DNA of 64,000 nt from Mesostigma viride (GCA_009746045.1 RPFO01000065.1:3166483-3230482), one strand, 5' to 3'; shown: positions 12,820 through 25,498, numbered from the stretch's first letter. Numbers and translations are program-made. Notes: generated by a model not told the origin, from the sequence alone.

Positions 12820-13409
12820 CCAAACGACTTTTTGCACCAATAGAGTCGACACTGCGTGTTCAGACTCCCAAGTACTCGGCACCCACACCTGCCGGGGAGT
12901 ACATTGTAATGCTATTCACTAAACAGTTCCGATGTAGCGTTAGTGATGATGTTGTACAATATATTTCAATCACGTTTGTCAGAGTGTGCGTTTTTCCGAC
13001 ATGTAGGGCAGGTTGTACAACATTCTGTGCGCCAACATGTGTACTACATGTATCGATTAGTATCACTACATGTATATTCCGTCATGATCGCAGATTAGTA
13101 ACTACTGGGCTACATGTTAGTGTACCCTTACTAGGCTACTATGTAGAACCTTCAGAACCTGATTCTACCTTCCAAAATTCTAATTATGCGCCATGGATCA
13201 GTTTTGAAATGTAGAACGAGCCTACGTGGAGGCATGACATCAGTCCAGCTGGCACCGCGCGCACCATGACCGAGGGAACACGCCGTCACGTGCATGTAAT
13301 GCAATGTTTGGAGACGACGGGCATGCATGCATGGTTAATTTTTGGCGGCGAATATTTTCCGCGCCAAAAAATTCCGCGGTACCCTCCGTACCGTGAAAAG
13401 TGGGTGCAC
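12820..13409. other. No recognisable feature
   Basis: Mixed-composition sequence with short ORFs only. One frame (12801-13214) is open for 137 codons but has no recognisable content. Confidence 0.5.
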
Positions 13410-14629
13410 GGTGCGCGCACCCCTTGCGGAAGTGGCCATGGCGACTGCTTTTAGACGAAACGTGACAAATCTGGCTCGCGGAAAGCAGAAAAAATGCTCG
13501 ATTCTTGGAGAAAATTAGTTACTGATTCTAATTTATGGTGGATAGTTGCGATCTATAATGTCGCGGGCTCTTTTTCTTTACCATCGGCAGGGGGGTCCGG
13601 CCTGAATTTCTGTCGGATGAATAAAGTATAATTGATGCCTGCAGGTGTGATTGTCGATTGTTGCCAGTTTTGATGGTCCTAATGGAAGCTAGTTTAATGA
13701 TGTTTCTAAGCCGTAAAAATTCCCGCTGCTATCTTTACCTTTCCCGTCATTTTGCGTAAGATAACATTAGGCCTGCGCATGCGCGCCCGACCTCTCCATG
13801 AAAGGGTGGCCTTTCTTGTGCGCTGGGCACGAATAAATGCCCGTTATGGTACGTTCTTGTATTAAACGTCCTAAGATAGCGCTTTCCTGCTTTCTTACCT
13901 CGTTGAGCGTAAGCTTTTTGCCTTCTTTCCGGCCAGATGCAGCCATGAAGTTGCGGGTCCTGGCGCTGCATCGCTGGATTCCTGGATGTTTTAAGCAAGT
14001 TCGTCTGTGACGTGGCTGGCTTGCTGCAGCGCGTGGCCCACAACCTGTCGGGAAGGTGTAATGCTTTTATTTCCATGCTTCTCGAAATTTCTTTTGCTTT
14101 ATAGACAGTTGTGTTCGAGGAATTCCGCGGTTTCCTAAGCAGCGGCATCATTTTCCCCAGACACTGACGAGCTGGCACCTGTCTCCTAAAGAGAGCGGTC
14201 TGTGTTAGAAAGGAGGCAGTGTGCATTTGCGGGACACAATGCTTTGGTGGCACATGCGTCAGGTAGCTGTTCCAATGGTCTCTTCACCTTTCCCACTGAG
14301 TAAATGTTAGCATTTGTCATGCTAACCAGAGCAGCTAGCCACAGGTTGGCTGGATAAAAAGTCAGCTTATTTTCCTTTATATACTGCGTGTGTGGTCCTC
14401 CACGTGTCCGGCTTGTTGGGCATTTTGGAAGAGGGTTTATAATGTGTTGTTGGGTGGAACAACTTGGTTGTTGGCACAAATCACACATTATTAGCCTGAG
14501 TGGCATGACATATGCTGCTCAGGCGTGTCGTCTACCAGGCCTTGTTGTTAAGGTAGACTCACAAGGCTGGCTGTTGCCGATGGGGTGGTGGGTCTGCTAG
14601 CCCCCCAGCACCCCGCATTGCATGTAGCC
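13410..14629 (+). repeat. Left inverted arm of the palindromic element
   Basis: Runs from GGTGCGCGCACC into the first bases of the G-rich satellite before the gap. On its minus strand (reading outward) it holds a TATA box (14375-14383) and a 168-codon open frame (14253-13747) that begins with GTG and is lysine/arginine rich. The equivalent frame in the right arm is broken, so I do not call it a gene. Confidence 0.8.
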
Positions 14630-15500
14630 NNNNNNNNNNNNNNNNNNNNNNNNNNNNNNNNNNNNNNNNNNNNNNNNNNNNNNNNNNNNNNNNNNNNNNN
14701 NNNNNNNNNNNNNNNNNNNNNNNNNNNNNNNNNNNNNNNNNNNNNNNNNNNNNNNNNNNNNNNNNNNNNNNNNNNNNNNNNNNNNNNNNNNNNNNNNNNN
14801 NNNNNNNNNNNNNNNNNNNNNNNNNNNNNNNNNNNNNNNNNNNNNNNNNNNNNNNNNNNNNNNNNNNNNNNNNNNNNNNNNNNNNNNNNNNNNNNNNNNN
14901 NNNNNNNNNNNNNNNNNNNNNNNNNNNNNNNNNNNNNNNNNNNNNNNNNNNNNNNNNNNNNNNNNNNNNNNNNNNNNNNNNNNNNNNNNNNNNNNNNNNN
15001 NNNNNNNNNNNNNNNNNNNNNNNNNNNNNNNNNNNNNNNNNNNNNNNNNNNNNNNNNNNNNNNNNNNNNNNNNNNNNNNNNNNNNNNNNNNNNNNNNNNN
15101 NNNNNNNNNNNNNNNNNNNNNNNNNNNNNNNNNNNNNNNNNNNNNNNNNNNNNNNNNNNNNNNNNNNNNNNNNNNNNNNNNNNNNNNNNNNNNNNNNNNN
15201 NNNNNNNNNNNNNNNNNNNNNNNNNNNNNNNNNNNNNNNNNNNNNNNNNNNNNNNNNNNNNNNNNNNNNNNNNNNNNNNNNNNNNNNNNNNNNNNNNNNN
15301 NNNNNNNNNNNNNNNNNNNNNNNNNNNNNNNNNNNNNNNNNNNNNNNNNNNNNNNNNNNNNNNNNNNNNNNNNNNNNNNNNNNNNNNNNNNNNNNNNNNN
15401 NNNNNNNNNNNNNNNNNNNNNNNNNNNNNNNNNNNNNNNNNNNNNNNNNNNNNNNNNNNNNNNNNNNNNNNNNNNNNNNNNNNNNNNNNNNNNNNNNNNN
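14630..15500. other. Assembly gap (871 N)
   Basis: The gap lies where the mirror image of the G-rich satellite should be. By comparison with the right half, more sequence is missing than 871 bases. Confidence 1.
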
Positions 15501-15539
15501 TCTTTCTTCAATTGAAGATATGCTGGTATCTCATTGTTC

Positions 15540-18500
15540 CATGAATCAAATGGAATCCGTACGTAGGACAAGCCATGATGAACCCCATGGGAGCCTAAAT
15601 CCTCATCATTAAATAAACATAAATCGCCACCATGTACGTAGACGGCCATGAGACACCAATGGGAAGCCTTGAATCCTTCATCATTTAATTACATAAATGC
15701 ACCATGATACATAGACAATCCGATGATGACACCATGGGGAGCCTGATCCTTCATCATTAAATACATAAATGCCAACCATGTTACGTAGGCCAGCCATGAT
15801 GACACTATTGGAGCCTGAATCCTCATCATTAAATTTCATACATGCCAACAACACGTTGAGACGGGCCAAATGACACCCGGGAGCCTGAATCCCATCCATT
15901 TATTTTATGAGAATCCAGTTACGTAGGCCAGCCATGATGACACCATGGGAGCCTGAATCCTTCCACATATTTTTTCTGAGACATCCATGTTACGTAGGCC
16001 AGCCATGATGACACATGGGAGCCTGAATCCTCATCATTAAATACATACATTGACCATCCATGTACGTAAAGACAGGACCATGATGACACCATTGGGAGCC
16101 TGAATCCTCATCATTAATTACATAAATGCCAACCATGGTACGTATTTACGGGCCATGATGACACCTGGGAGCCTGAATCACTCATCATTTTTTTAGGAAC
16201 ATCCATGTACGTAGGCCAGCCATGATGACGCATGGGAGCCTGAATCCTCGTCATTTTTTTTTTCTTTGACATCCATATACGTAGACGGGCCATGATGACA
16301 CATGGTGAGCCTGAATCCTCCATCTTAATTACATACATGCCATCCATGTAACGTAGAACGGGCCATGATGACCACCATGGAGCCTGAAATCCTCATCATT
16401 TTACTATTCGTGACATTCCATGTACGTAGGCCAGCCATGAGAACATTATGGGAGCCTGAATCCTCCTCGTTAATTACATAAATGCAACCATGTACGTAGA
16501 ACAAAGCCTGATGACACCATGGGAGCCTGAATCCTCATCATTTACTATTACCTTGACATTCCATGTACGTAGACGGGCCATGATGACACATGAGCCTGAA
16601 TCCTCAATCATTAATTACATGGATGGCATTTATGTTATTTGAATGATGAGGATTCAGGCTCCATGGTGTCTCCAGGCTGGCCTACGTACATGGATGTCAA
16701 GAATAGTAAATGATGATGGATTCAGGCTCCCATGGTGTCATCATGAGCCTGTCTACGTACATGGATGGATGTGGCATATGTAATTAATGAGGAAGGATTC
16801 AGGCTCCCATGGTGTCATCATGCGTGTACGTACATGGATGGCATGTATGTAATTAATGAGGAGGATTCAGGCTCCCATGGTGTCATCATGGCTGGCCTAC
16901 GTACATGGATGTCAAGAAAGAAATGATGAGGATTCAGGCTCCCATGGTGTCATCATGGCTGTCTACGTACATGGATGGCTGTAGTAATTAATGATGAGGA
17001 TTCAGGCTCCCATGGTGTCTCCATGGCTGTCTACGTACATGATGGCATGTATGTAATTAATGATGAGGATTCAGGCTCCCATGGTGTCTCATGGCTGGCC
17101 TTACCATGTACATGGATGGCAATGTAATTAATGATGAGGATTCAGGCTCCCATGGTGTCATCATGGCCGTACGTACATGGTTGGCATTTATGTAATTAAT
17201 GAGGATTCAGGCTCCCATGGTGTCATCATGCTTGTCTACGTACATGGTTGGCATTTATGTAATTAATGATGAGGATTCAGGCTCCATGGTGTCATCATGG
17301 CCCGTATTACATGGATGGCATTTATGTAAAATGATGAGGATTTCAGGCTCCCATGGTGTCATCATGGCTTGTCTACGTACATGGATGCAAGGAAGTAAAT
17401 GATGAGGATTCAGGCTCCCATGGTGTTCATGGCTGCCTACGTACATGGATGTAGGCATATGTAAATGAGGATTCAGGCTCCCATGGTGTCATCATGGCTG
17501 GCCTACGTACATGGATGTCAAGAAAAAATGATGAGGATTCAGGCTCCCATGGTGTCATCATGGCTGGTCTACGTACATGGATGTCAAGGAATAGTAAATG
17601 ATGAGGATTCAGGCTCCCATGGTGTCATCATGGCTGTCTACGTACATGGATGTCAAGGAATGTAAATGATGAGGATTCAGGCTCCCATGGTGTCATCATG
17701 GCTTCCTACGTACATGGATGTCAAGAATAAAATGATGAGGATTCAGGCTCCCATGGTGTCATCATGGCTGGCCTACGTACATGGATGTCAAGGAATAGTA
17801 AATGATGAGGATTCAGGCTCCCATGGTGTCATCATGGCTTGTCTACGTACATGGTTGGCATTTATGTAATTAATGATGAGGATTCAGGCTCCCATGGTGT
17901 CATCATGGCTGGCCTACGTACATGGATTGGCATTTAATAGTAATGATGAGGATTCAGGCTCCCATGGTGTCATCATGGCCCTACGTACATGGATGGCATT
18001 ATGTAATTAATGATGAGGATTCAGGCTCCCATGGTGTCATCATGGCTTGTCTACGTACATGGTTGGCATTTATGTAATTAATGATGAGGATTCAGGCTCC
18101 CATGGTGTCATCATGTACATGGCATTTATGTATGTAATTAATGATGAGGATTCAGGCTCCCATGGTGTCATCATGGCTGGCCTACGTACATGGATGTCAA
18201 GGAATAGTAAATGATGAGGATTCAGGCTCCCATGGTGTCATCATGGCCCGTCTACGTACATGGATGGCAATGTAATTAATGATGAGGATTCAGGCTCCCA
18301 TGGGGTCATCATGGCTTGTCTACGTACATGGTTGGCATTTATGTAATTAATGAGAGGATTCAGGCTCCCATGGTGTCATCATGGCTGGCCTACGTACATG
18401 GATGTCAAGGAATAGTAAATGATGAGGATTCAGGCTCCCATGGTGTCATCATGGCTGGCCTACGTACATGGATGGCATTATGTAATTAATGATGAGGATT

Positions 18501-21500
18501 CAGGCTCCCATGGTGTCATCATGGCTGTCTACGTACATGGATGGCATTATGTAATTAATGATGAGGATTCAGGCTCCCATGGTGTCATCATGGCTTGTCT
18601 ACGTACATGGTTGGCATTTATGTAATTAATGATGAGGATTCAGGCTCCCATGGTGTCTCCATGGCTGGCCTACGTACATGGATGTCAAGGAATAGTAAAT
18701 GATGAGGATTCAGGCTCCCATGGTGTCATCATGGCCCGTCTACGTACATGGATGGCATGTATGTAATTAATGAGGAGGATTCAGGCTCCCATGGTGTCAT
18801 CATGGCTGGCCTACGTACATGGATGTCAAAGAAAAAAAATGATGAGGATTCAGGCTCCCATGGTGTCATCATGGCTGGCCTACGTACATGGATGTCATAA
18901 AAAAATGATGAGGATTCAGGCTCCCATGGTGTCATCATGGCTTGTCTACGTACATTGTTGGCATTATGTAATTAATGATGAGGATTCAGGCTCCCATGGT
19001 GTCATGGCTGGCCTACGTACATGGTTGGCATTTATGTAATTAATGATGAGGATTCAGGCTCCCATGGTGTCATCATGGCCCGTCTACGTACATGGATGGC
19101 ATGTAATTAATGATGAGGATTCAGGCTCCCATGGTGTCATCATGGCTTGTCTACGTACATGGATTGCAATGTAATTAATGATGAGGATTCAGGCTCCCAT
19201 GGTGTCATCATGGCCCGTCTACGTACATGGATGGCATTTATGTAATTAATGATGAGGATTCAGGCTCCCATGGTGTCATCATGGCTGTCTACGTACATGG
19301 ATGGCAATGTAATTAATGATGAGGATTCAGGCTCCCATGGTGTCATCATGGCTCTACGTACATGGATGTCAAGGAATAGTAAATGATGAGGATTCAGGCT
19401 CCCATGGTGTCATCATGGCCCGTCTACGTACATGGATGGCATTTATGTAATTAATGATGAGGATTCAGGCTCCCATGGTGTCATCATGGCCTACGTACAT
19501 GGATTTATGAATTAATGATGAGGATTCAGGCTCCCATGGTGTCATCATGGCTGTCTACGTACATGGATGGCAAGTAATTAATGATGAGGATTCAGGCTCC
19601 CATGGTGTCATCATGGCTGTCTACGTACATGGATGGCATTATGTAATTAATGATGAGGATTCAGGCTCCCATGGTGTCATCATGGCTTGTCTACGTACAT
19701 GGATGGCATGTATGTAATTAATGATGAGGATTCAGGCTCCATGGTGTCATCATGGCTGGCCTACGTACATGGATGTCAAAGAAAAAAAATGATGAGGATT
19801 CAGGCTCCCATGGTGTCATCATGGCCCGTGTATGTACATGGTGGCATTTATGTAATTAATGATGAGGATTCAGGCTCCATGGTGTCATCATGGTGTATGT
19901 ACATGGTTGGCATTTATGTAATTAATGATGAGGATTCAGGCTCCATTGGTGTCATCATGGCTGGCCTACGTACATGGATGTCAAAGAAAAAAAATGATGA
20001 GGATTCAGGCTCCCATGGTGTCATCATGGCCCGTCTACGTACATGGATGTCAATAGTAAATGATGAGGATTCAGGCTCCCATGGTGTCATCATGGCCTGT
20101 CTACGTACATGGATGGCATGTATGTAATTAATGATGAGAATTCAGGCTCCATTGGTGTCATCATGGCTGGCCTACGTACATGGATGTCAAAGAAAAAAAA
20201 TGATGAGGATTCAGGCTCCCATGGTGTCATCATGGCCCGTCTACGTACATGGATGTCAAAAAGTAAATGATGAGGATTCAGGCTCCCATGGTGTCATCAT
20301 GGCCTGTCTACGTACATGGATGGCATGTATGTATTTAATGATGAGGATTCAGGCTCCCATGGTGTCATCATGGCTGGCCTACGTACATGGATGTCTCAGA
20401 AAAAAAATGATGAGGATTCAGGCTCCCATGGTGTCATCATGGCTGGCCTACGTACATGGATGTCAAAGAAAAAAAAATGATGAGGATTCAGGCTCCCGTG
20501 GTGTCATTATGGCCCGTCTACGTGTTGTTGGCATGTATGAAATGAATGATGAGGATTCAGGCTCCCATAGTGTCATCATGGCTGGCCTACGTACATGGTT
20601 GGCATTTATGTAATTAATGATGAGGATTCAGGCTCCCATGGTGTCATCATTGCCCGTGTATGTACATGGTTGGCATTTATGTAATTAATGATGAGGATTC
20701 AGGCTCCATTGGTGTCATCATGGCCCGTCTACGTACATGGACCGTGGCATTTATGTATTTAATGATGAGGATTCAGGCTCCCATGGGGTCATTGATGATC
20801 ATGGCATTTATGTATGTAATTAATGATGAGGATTCAGGCTCCATTGGTGTCATCATGGCTGGCCTACGTATGTACATGGATGTCAAAGAAAAAAAAATGA
20901 AGAGGATTCAGGCTCCCATGGTGTCATCATGGCCCGTCTACGTACATGGATGTCAAGGAATAGTAAATGATGAGGATTCAGGCTCCCATGGTGTCAGATG
21001 TCATGGCCTGTCTACGTACATGGATGGCATGTATGTATTTAATGATGAGGATTCAGGCTCCCATGGTGTCATCATGGCTGGCCTACGTACATGGATGTCT
21101 CAGAAAAAAAATGATGAGGATTCAGGCTCCCATGGTGTCATCATGGCTGGCCTACGTACATGGATGTCTCAGAAAAAAAATGATGAGGATTCAGGCTCCC
21201 ATGGTGTCATCATGGCTGGCCTACGTACATGGATGTCAAAGAAAAAAAAATGATCAGGATTCAGGCTCCCGTGGTGTCATTATGGCCCGTCTACGTGTTG
21301 TTGGCATGTATGAAATTAATGATGAGGATTCAGGCTCCCACAGTGTCATCATGGCTGGCCTACGTACATGGTTGGCATTTATGTAATTAATGATGAGGAT
21401 TCAGGCTCCCATGGTGTCATCATTGCCCGTGTATGTACATGGTTGGCATTTATGTAATTAATGATGAGGATTCAGGCTCCATTGGTGTCATCATGGCCCG

Positions 21501-21600
21501 TCTACGTACATGGGTGGCATTTATGTATTTAATGATGAGGATTCAGGCTCCCATGGGGTCATCATGGCTTGTCTACGTACATGGAGTCATATTGATTCAT
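15540..21600. repeat. ~70-bp satellite, with an orientation switch near 16625
   Basis: The unit is 60-72 bp with core GAGGATTCAGGCTCCCATGG, then TGTCATCATGGC, CTACGTACATGGATG, and a variable AT-rich end. From 15540 to about 16620 the units are in reverse orientation; from about 16640 to 21600 they are forward. Many units carry small indels, more on the left. Open frames through the array are by-products of unit length. Confidence 0.95.
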
Positions 21601-21601
21601 G

Positions 21602-21855
21602 GAACAATGAGATACCATTCTTAATTGAAAATTGTTCTTGATACTTTCACATGCATGCCCGGAATCGTGAATTTGTGCGGGTTTCCATGATGACAATCCT
21701 CATTGAATTCTTGAGCACACAATATTGAGCAATTTAGGGGCACTTCGGCAATGTTGACCATTTTCATTCATGATCAATAAAATTAACATTTAATGCAATA
21801 AATACATATTCCACTCATTTTAATAAACCATGCAAAAACTTTACAAGCACGCTCA
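21602..21855. other. Unique spacer between the two satellites
   Basis: AT-rich sequence with no gene. Its first 30 bases mirror 15505-15545 beyond the gap, which confirms the palindromic layout. Confidence 0.6.
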
Positions 21856-21859
21856 AGCT

Positions 21860-22630
21860 AGGGGTGGGCTGGCATGCACGCGTGGGTGTGGGGGTGGGCT
21901 GGCATGCATGCGTGGGTGTGGGGGTGGGCTGGCATGCACGTGTGGGTGTGGGGGTGGGCTGGCATGCATGCGTGGGTGTGGGGTTGGGCTAGCCTGCATG
22001 CGTGGGTGGGGGGGGGCTGGCATGCATGCGTGGGTGTGTGTGGGGGGCTAGCATGCATGCGTAAGTGTGGGGGGGGGCTGGCATGCATGCGTGGGTGTGG
22101 GGGGGGCTGGCATGCATGCGTGGGTGTGTGTGGGGGGCTAGCATGCATGCGTAAGTGTGGGGGGGGGCTGGCATGCATGCGTGGGTGTGTATGGGGGCTG
22201 GCATGCATGCGTGGGTGTGTGTGGGGGGCTAGCATGCATGCGTGGGTGTGTGGGGGGGCTGTCATGCATGCGTGGGTGTGTGTGGGGGCTGGCATCCATG
22301 CGTGGGTGTGTGGGGGGGCTAGCATGCATGCGTGGGTGTGGGGGTGGGCTAGCATGCATGCGTGGGTGTGGGGGGGGCGGTCATGCATGCGTGGGTGTGT
22401 GGGGGGGCTGGCATGCATGCGTGGGTGTGTGGGGGGGCTAGCATGCATGCGTGGGTGTGGGGGTGGGCTAGCATGCATGCGTGGGTGTGAGTGTGGGCTA
22501 GCATGCATGCGTGGGTGTGGGGGGGGCTAGCATGCATGCGTGGGTGTGGGGGGGCCGGGGCCGGGGCTAGCATGCATGCGTGGGTGTGGGGGTGGGCTAG
22601 CATGCATGCGTGGGTGTGGGGGGGGCTAGC
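21860..22630. repeat. 30-bp G-rich satellite (CATGCATGCGTGGGTGTGGG)
   Basis: About 25 units of 28-32 bp. Each has a CATGCATGCG core and several runs of three or more G on the plus strand, so quadruplex formation is likely. The reading frames on both strands are repeat artefacts. Confidence 0.95.
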
Positions 22631-23842
22631 ACGCCCCACCCCTCCATCGGCACAGCCAGCCTTGTGAGTCTACCCTTAACAACAAGGCTGGTAGGACGAC
22701 ACGCCTGAGCAGCATATGTCATGCCTATCTCAGGCTAATAATGTGTGATTTTGTGCCAACAACCAAGTTGTTCCACCCAACAACACATTATAAACCCTCT
22801 TCCAAAATGCCCAACAAGCCGGACACGTGGAGGACCACACACGCAGTATATAAAGAGAAAATAAGCTGACTTTTTATCCAGCCAACCTGTGGCTAGCTGC
22901 TCTGGTTAGCATGACAAATGCTAACATTTACTCAGTGGGAAAGGTGAAGAGACCATTGGAACAGCCTACCTGACGCATGTGCCACCAAAGCATTGTGTCC
23001 CGCAAAATGCACACTGCCTCCTTTCTAACAAGCACGAGCCGCTCTCTTTAGGAGACAGGTGCCAGCTCGTCAGTGTCTGGGGAAAATGATGCCGCTGCTT
23101 AGGAAGACCGCGTGAATTTCCTCGAACACAACTGTCTATAAAGCAAAAGAAATTTCAGAGAAGCATGGAAATAAAAGCATTACACCTTCCCGACAGGTTG
23201 CGGGCCACGCGCTGCAGAAAGCCAGCCACGTCACAGACGATTAACTAGCTAAAAGACACCCAGGAATCCAGCGATGCAGCGCCAGGACCCGCAACTTTCT
23301 GGCTGCATCTGGCCGGAAAGAAGGCAAAAAGCTTACGCTCAACGAGGTAAGAAAGCAGGAAAACGCAAGCTTAAGACGTTTAACACAAGAACGTACCATA
23401 ACGGGCATTTATTCGTGCCCAGGCGCACAAGAAAGTCCACCCTTTCATGGAGTGGTTGGGCAGTACGCATCGCGCAGGGCTAATGTTATCTTACCGCAAA
23501 ATGACGGGAAAGGTAAAGATAGCAGCGGGAATTTTTACGGCTTTAGAAACATCATTAAACTAGCTTTCCTTACGACCATCAAAACTGGCAACAATCGACA
23601 ATCAACCCGGCAGGCATCCAATATACTTTATTCATCCCGACAGAAATTCAGGCCGGACCCCCCCTGCCGATGGCAAAGAAAAAAAGCCCGCGACATTATA
23701 GATCGCAACCATCCCGCCATAAATTAGAATCAGTAACTAATTTTCTCCAACAATCGAGCATTTCTGCTTTCCGCGTGCCAGATTTGTCACGTTTCGTCTA
23801 AAGGCAGTCGCCATGGCCCCTACCGCAAGGGGTGCGCGCACC
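22630..23842 (+). repeat. Right inverted arm of the palindromic element
   Basis: Mirror of 13410-14629, ending in GGTGCGCGCACC. A short frame (23274-23483) matches part of the frame in the left arm, but its upstream part is broken by indels. Confidence 0.8.
22847..22855 (+). promoter_or_regulatory. Candidate TATA box directing outward transcription from the arm
   Basis: TATATAAAG in a GC-richer context, conserved in the left arm (14375-14383, minus strand). Each arm could therefore start a transcript running outward into flanking DNA. Motif evidence only. Confidence 0.35.
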
Positions 23843-24480
23843 ATGCCGACATAGCTTTTGGGCCTCAATTTGCACCGAAATTTGGTCCGTACCGTCCAGC
23901 TCAGTCGGATTATGTATGTGGATCGGCCGTGTTGGTTGCATACGCAGGTATATTAATTCTTGCATTCGCCCCGGACCTTCCCCAGGACAGGTCAGGATAT
24001 AACAATAATTCTTGCATTCGCCCCCGCCCTTTCCTATGGCCTGGTCAGGTTTGGGCGCGACGCCACTAGCGCGGCGCCCGCGACAGAGTGGCCAGGCTCG
24101 AGCACGTTTTCTGGATCCCAAGCACCGGATTGGACACTGTCCGAGGACTGGACAGGAATTGGCTGACCAATCGGATGCTTGCTCGTCGTCTCCAAAAACA
24201 TATATAAAGAGCCAAATCGCGCGAACTACGCAAGGATCCTTTAAGCAGCGTTACTCTGCCGAAATGTCAACCTAGGCCGGTCAAGTGACGCCGAGGTGTT
24301 CACCGATAGTTCAGGTCAGCCACAGCGCGCCTTCGAATGTAGGCACGGTCGCATTTTTTTTTAGGAAATGTAGAATTGTTGTCGACCAGCTACCAACGCC
24401 CGACCGGACCCATACAACGGAAACATCAAGGCGATGTGATGTAGGTGTGTCTGATATGTCATTAATACACAGAGCATCGT
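23843..24480. other. No recognisable gene
   Basis: Contains a short imperfect duplication (ATTCTTGCATTCGCCCC at about 23956 and 24008) and short ORFs without recognisable content. Confidence 0.5.
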
Positions 24481-24625
24481 GAATATAATATATAATATAA
24501 ATTATATAATATACTATAATTAATATATAATTTTAATTTTATGTTAATTTTAATGTTATTTCATATAACATAATATAGCATAATATAATATAATATAATA
24601 TAATATTATATAAAGTAGTATATAA
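24480..24625. repeat. TA-rich low-complexity tract
   Basis: Degenerate TATAATA repeats. No gene. Confidence 0.85.
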
Positions 24626-24943
24626 AAAATTAAAATGTAAAAGAAAAATATCTACCTTATTGGGGTTTAATGTTCCTTTCCAGTTCAGCATAAGTACACT
24701 CTTGAGTGTGTGCAATGTTTGGTTATACGCCATTGTCTTAAAATAGCAACCAATGTAAACCTCCGTCCTAACCACATTTGGATACAATAAAGACATTGAT
24801 GCCTGACACATAGCATTCATTGCTTGAAATACCATGCATATTTTGTGTCAATGTTCTGCAGACCACAGCTTCAAGTGGGCATACTTCGCTTTCCTCAATA
24901 TAATGGCGACATGGCATTTGGTGAAAGTGGTGAGTGCCATGAA

Positions 24944-25498
24944 GTTGCGCCGGCCGTCGTTATCCATGACGAACTGAATGGGTTTCGTGCAAATCAAGTT
25001 TTTTGTTTTGGTGTTCCAGTTGCGCCGGCCGGCGTTTCCAATGGTATCTTGCGCGCACTTGCAAAAGCTTGCACGCTTATCAACATTTTGTGTTGGTAAA
25101 CATTTTATCACCTCTGGGATTTCCGCCTTCACTACCTGAGTTGCTTCTTTGTGGTTTTCAAATGCAACCGAGTTACGCCGGCCGTCGTTACTCATGACAA
25201 ATTGTAGGGGTTTTGTGCAAATCACTTTTGTATGGTTTATGTACATGCATCCAGTTGCGCCGGCCGGCGTTTCCAATGGTATCTTGCAGTTGCGCAATCA
25301 GGCCCCATTACCAAAAGTGTGTTTGTACATCTTTTTTACACCTGAAGGATTTCTGCCTGCATATCCTGAGTTGCTTCTTAATGGTTTTTAATTGCGCCCG
25401 AGTTACGCCGGCCGTCGTTATTAATGACAAACTGTATGTGTTTCATAAAATCACTTTTGTATGGTTTACATGTATCCAGTTGCGCCGGCCGGCGTTAT
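24944..25498 (+). repeat. Array of six 20-nt motifs in a two-type higher-order repeat upstream of the transposase-like gene
   Basis: Copies at 24944, 25019, 25172, 25254, 25402 and 25479. They alternate: type A ends CCGTCGTTAY-CATGAC, type B ends CCGGCGTTTCCAATGG (the last copy is altered). A-to-B distance is 75-82 bp and B-to-A about 150 bp, so the unit is ~230 bp in three copies. The array stops about 80 bp before a CCTCAG acceptor (25579), so it probably lies in a 5'UTR intron or promoter. Its orientation relative to the gene is the same as for the copies inside the introns. Confidence 0.8.

Larger units (their letters stand above)
13410..23842. mobile_element. ~10.4-kb palindromic element with 1.2-kb inverted arms and internal satellites
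   Basis: The left arm (13410-14629) and right arm (22630-23842) are inverted copies at roughly 90-95% identity, with substitutions as well as indels. Both end at the 12-bp palindrome GGTGCGCGCACC, and the flanks outside are unrelated. Inside, in mirror order, are a G-rich 30-bp satellite and a short unique sequence (TTGATTCATGGAACAATGAG and its complement). Innermost is a ~70-bp satellite that flips orientation near 16625. Long TIRs are a feature of Mutator-like and foldback elements, but I see no transposase. The left half is shorter because of an N gap and poorer sequence. Confidence 0.7.

Noticed and set aside
14585-15649. Open frames across the N gap
   Set aside because: Their length is made of undetermined bases.
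17199-21624. Repeated open frames in the 70-bp satellite
   Set aside because: They appear on both strands wherever unit length is a multiple of three and have no start context or domain.
21858-22639. Cys/His-rich and Gly/Trp-rich frames in the 30-bp satellite
   Set aside because: Translations of the tandem unit; the Cys-His periodicity is not a zinc finger array.
13410-23842. Palindrome as a missed-adapter long-read artefact
   Set aside because: The arms differ by substitutions, not just indels, and both stop at the same 12-mer with unrelated flanks; the gap region itself remains doubtful.
24848-25297. 149-codon minus-strand ORF
   Set aside because: It is the antisense of the A/B motif array; its repeated peptide segments mirror the DNA repeat.
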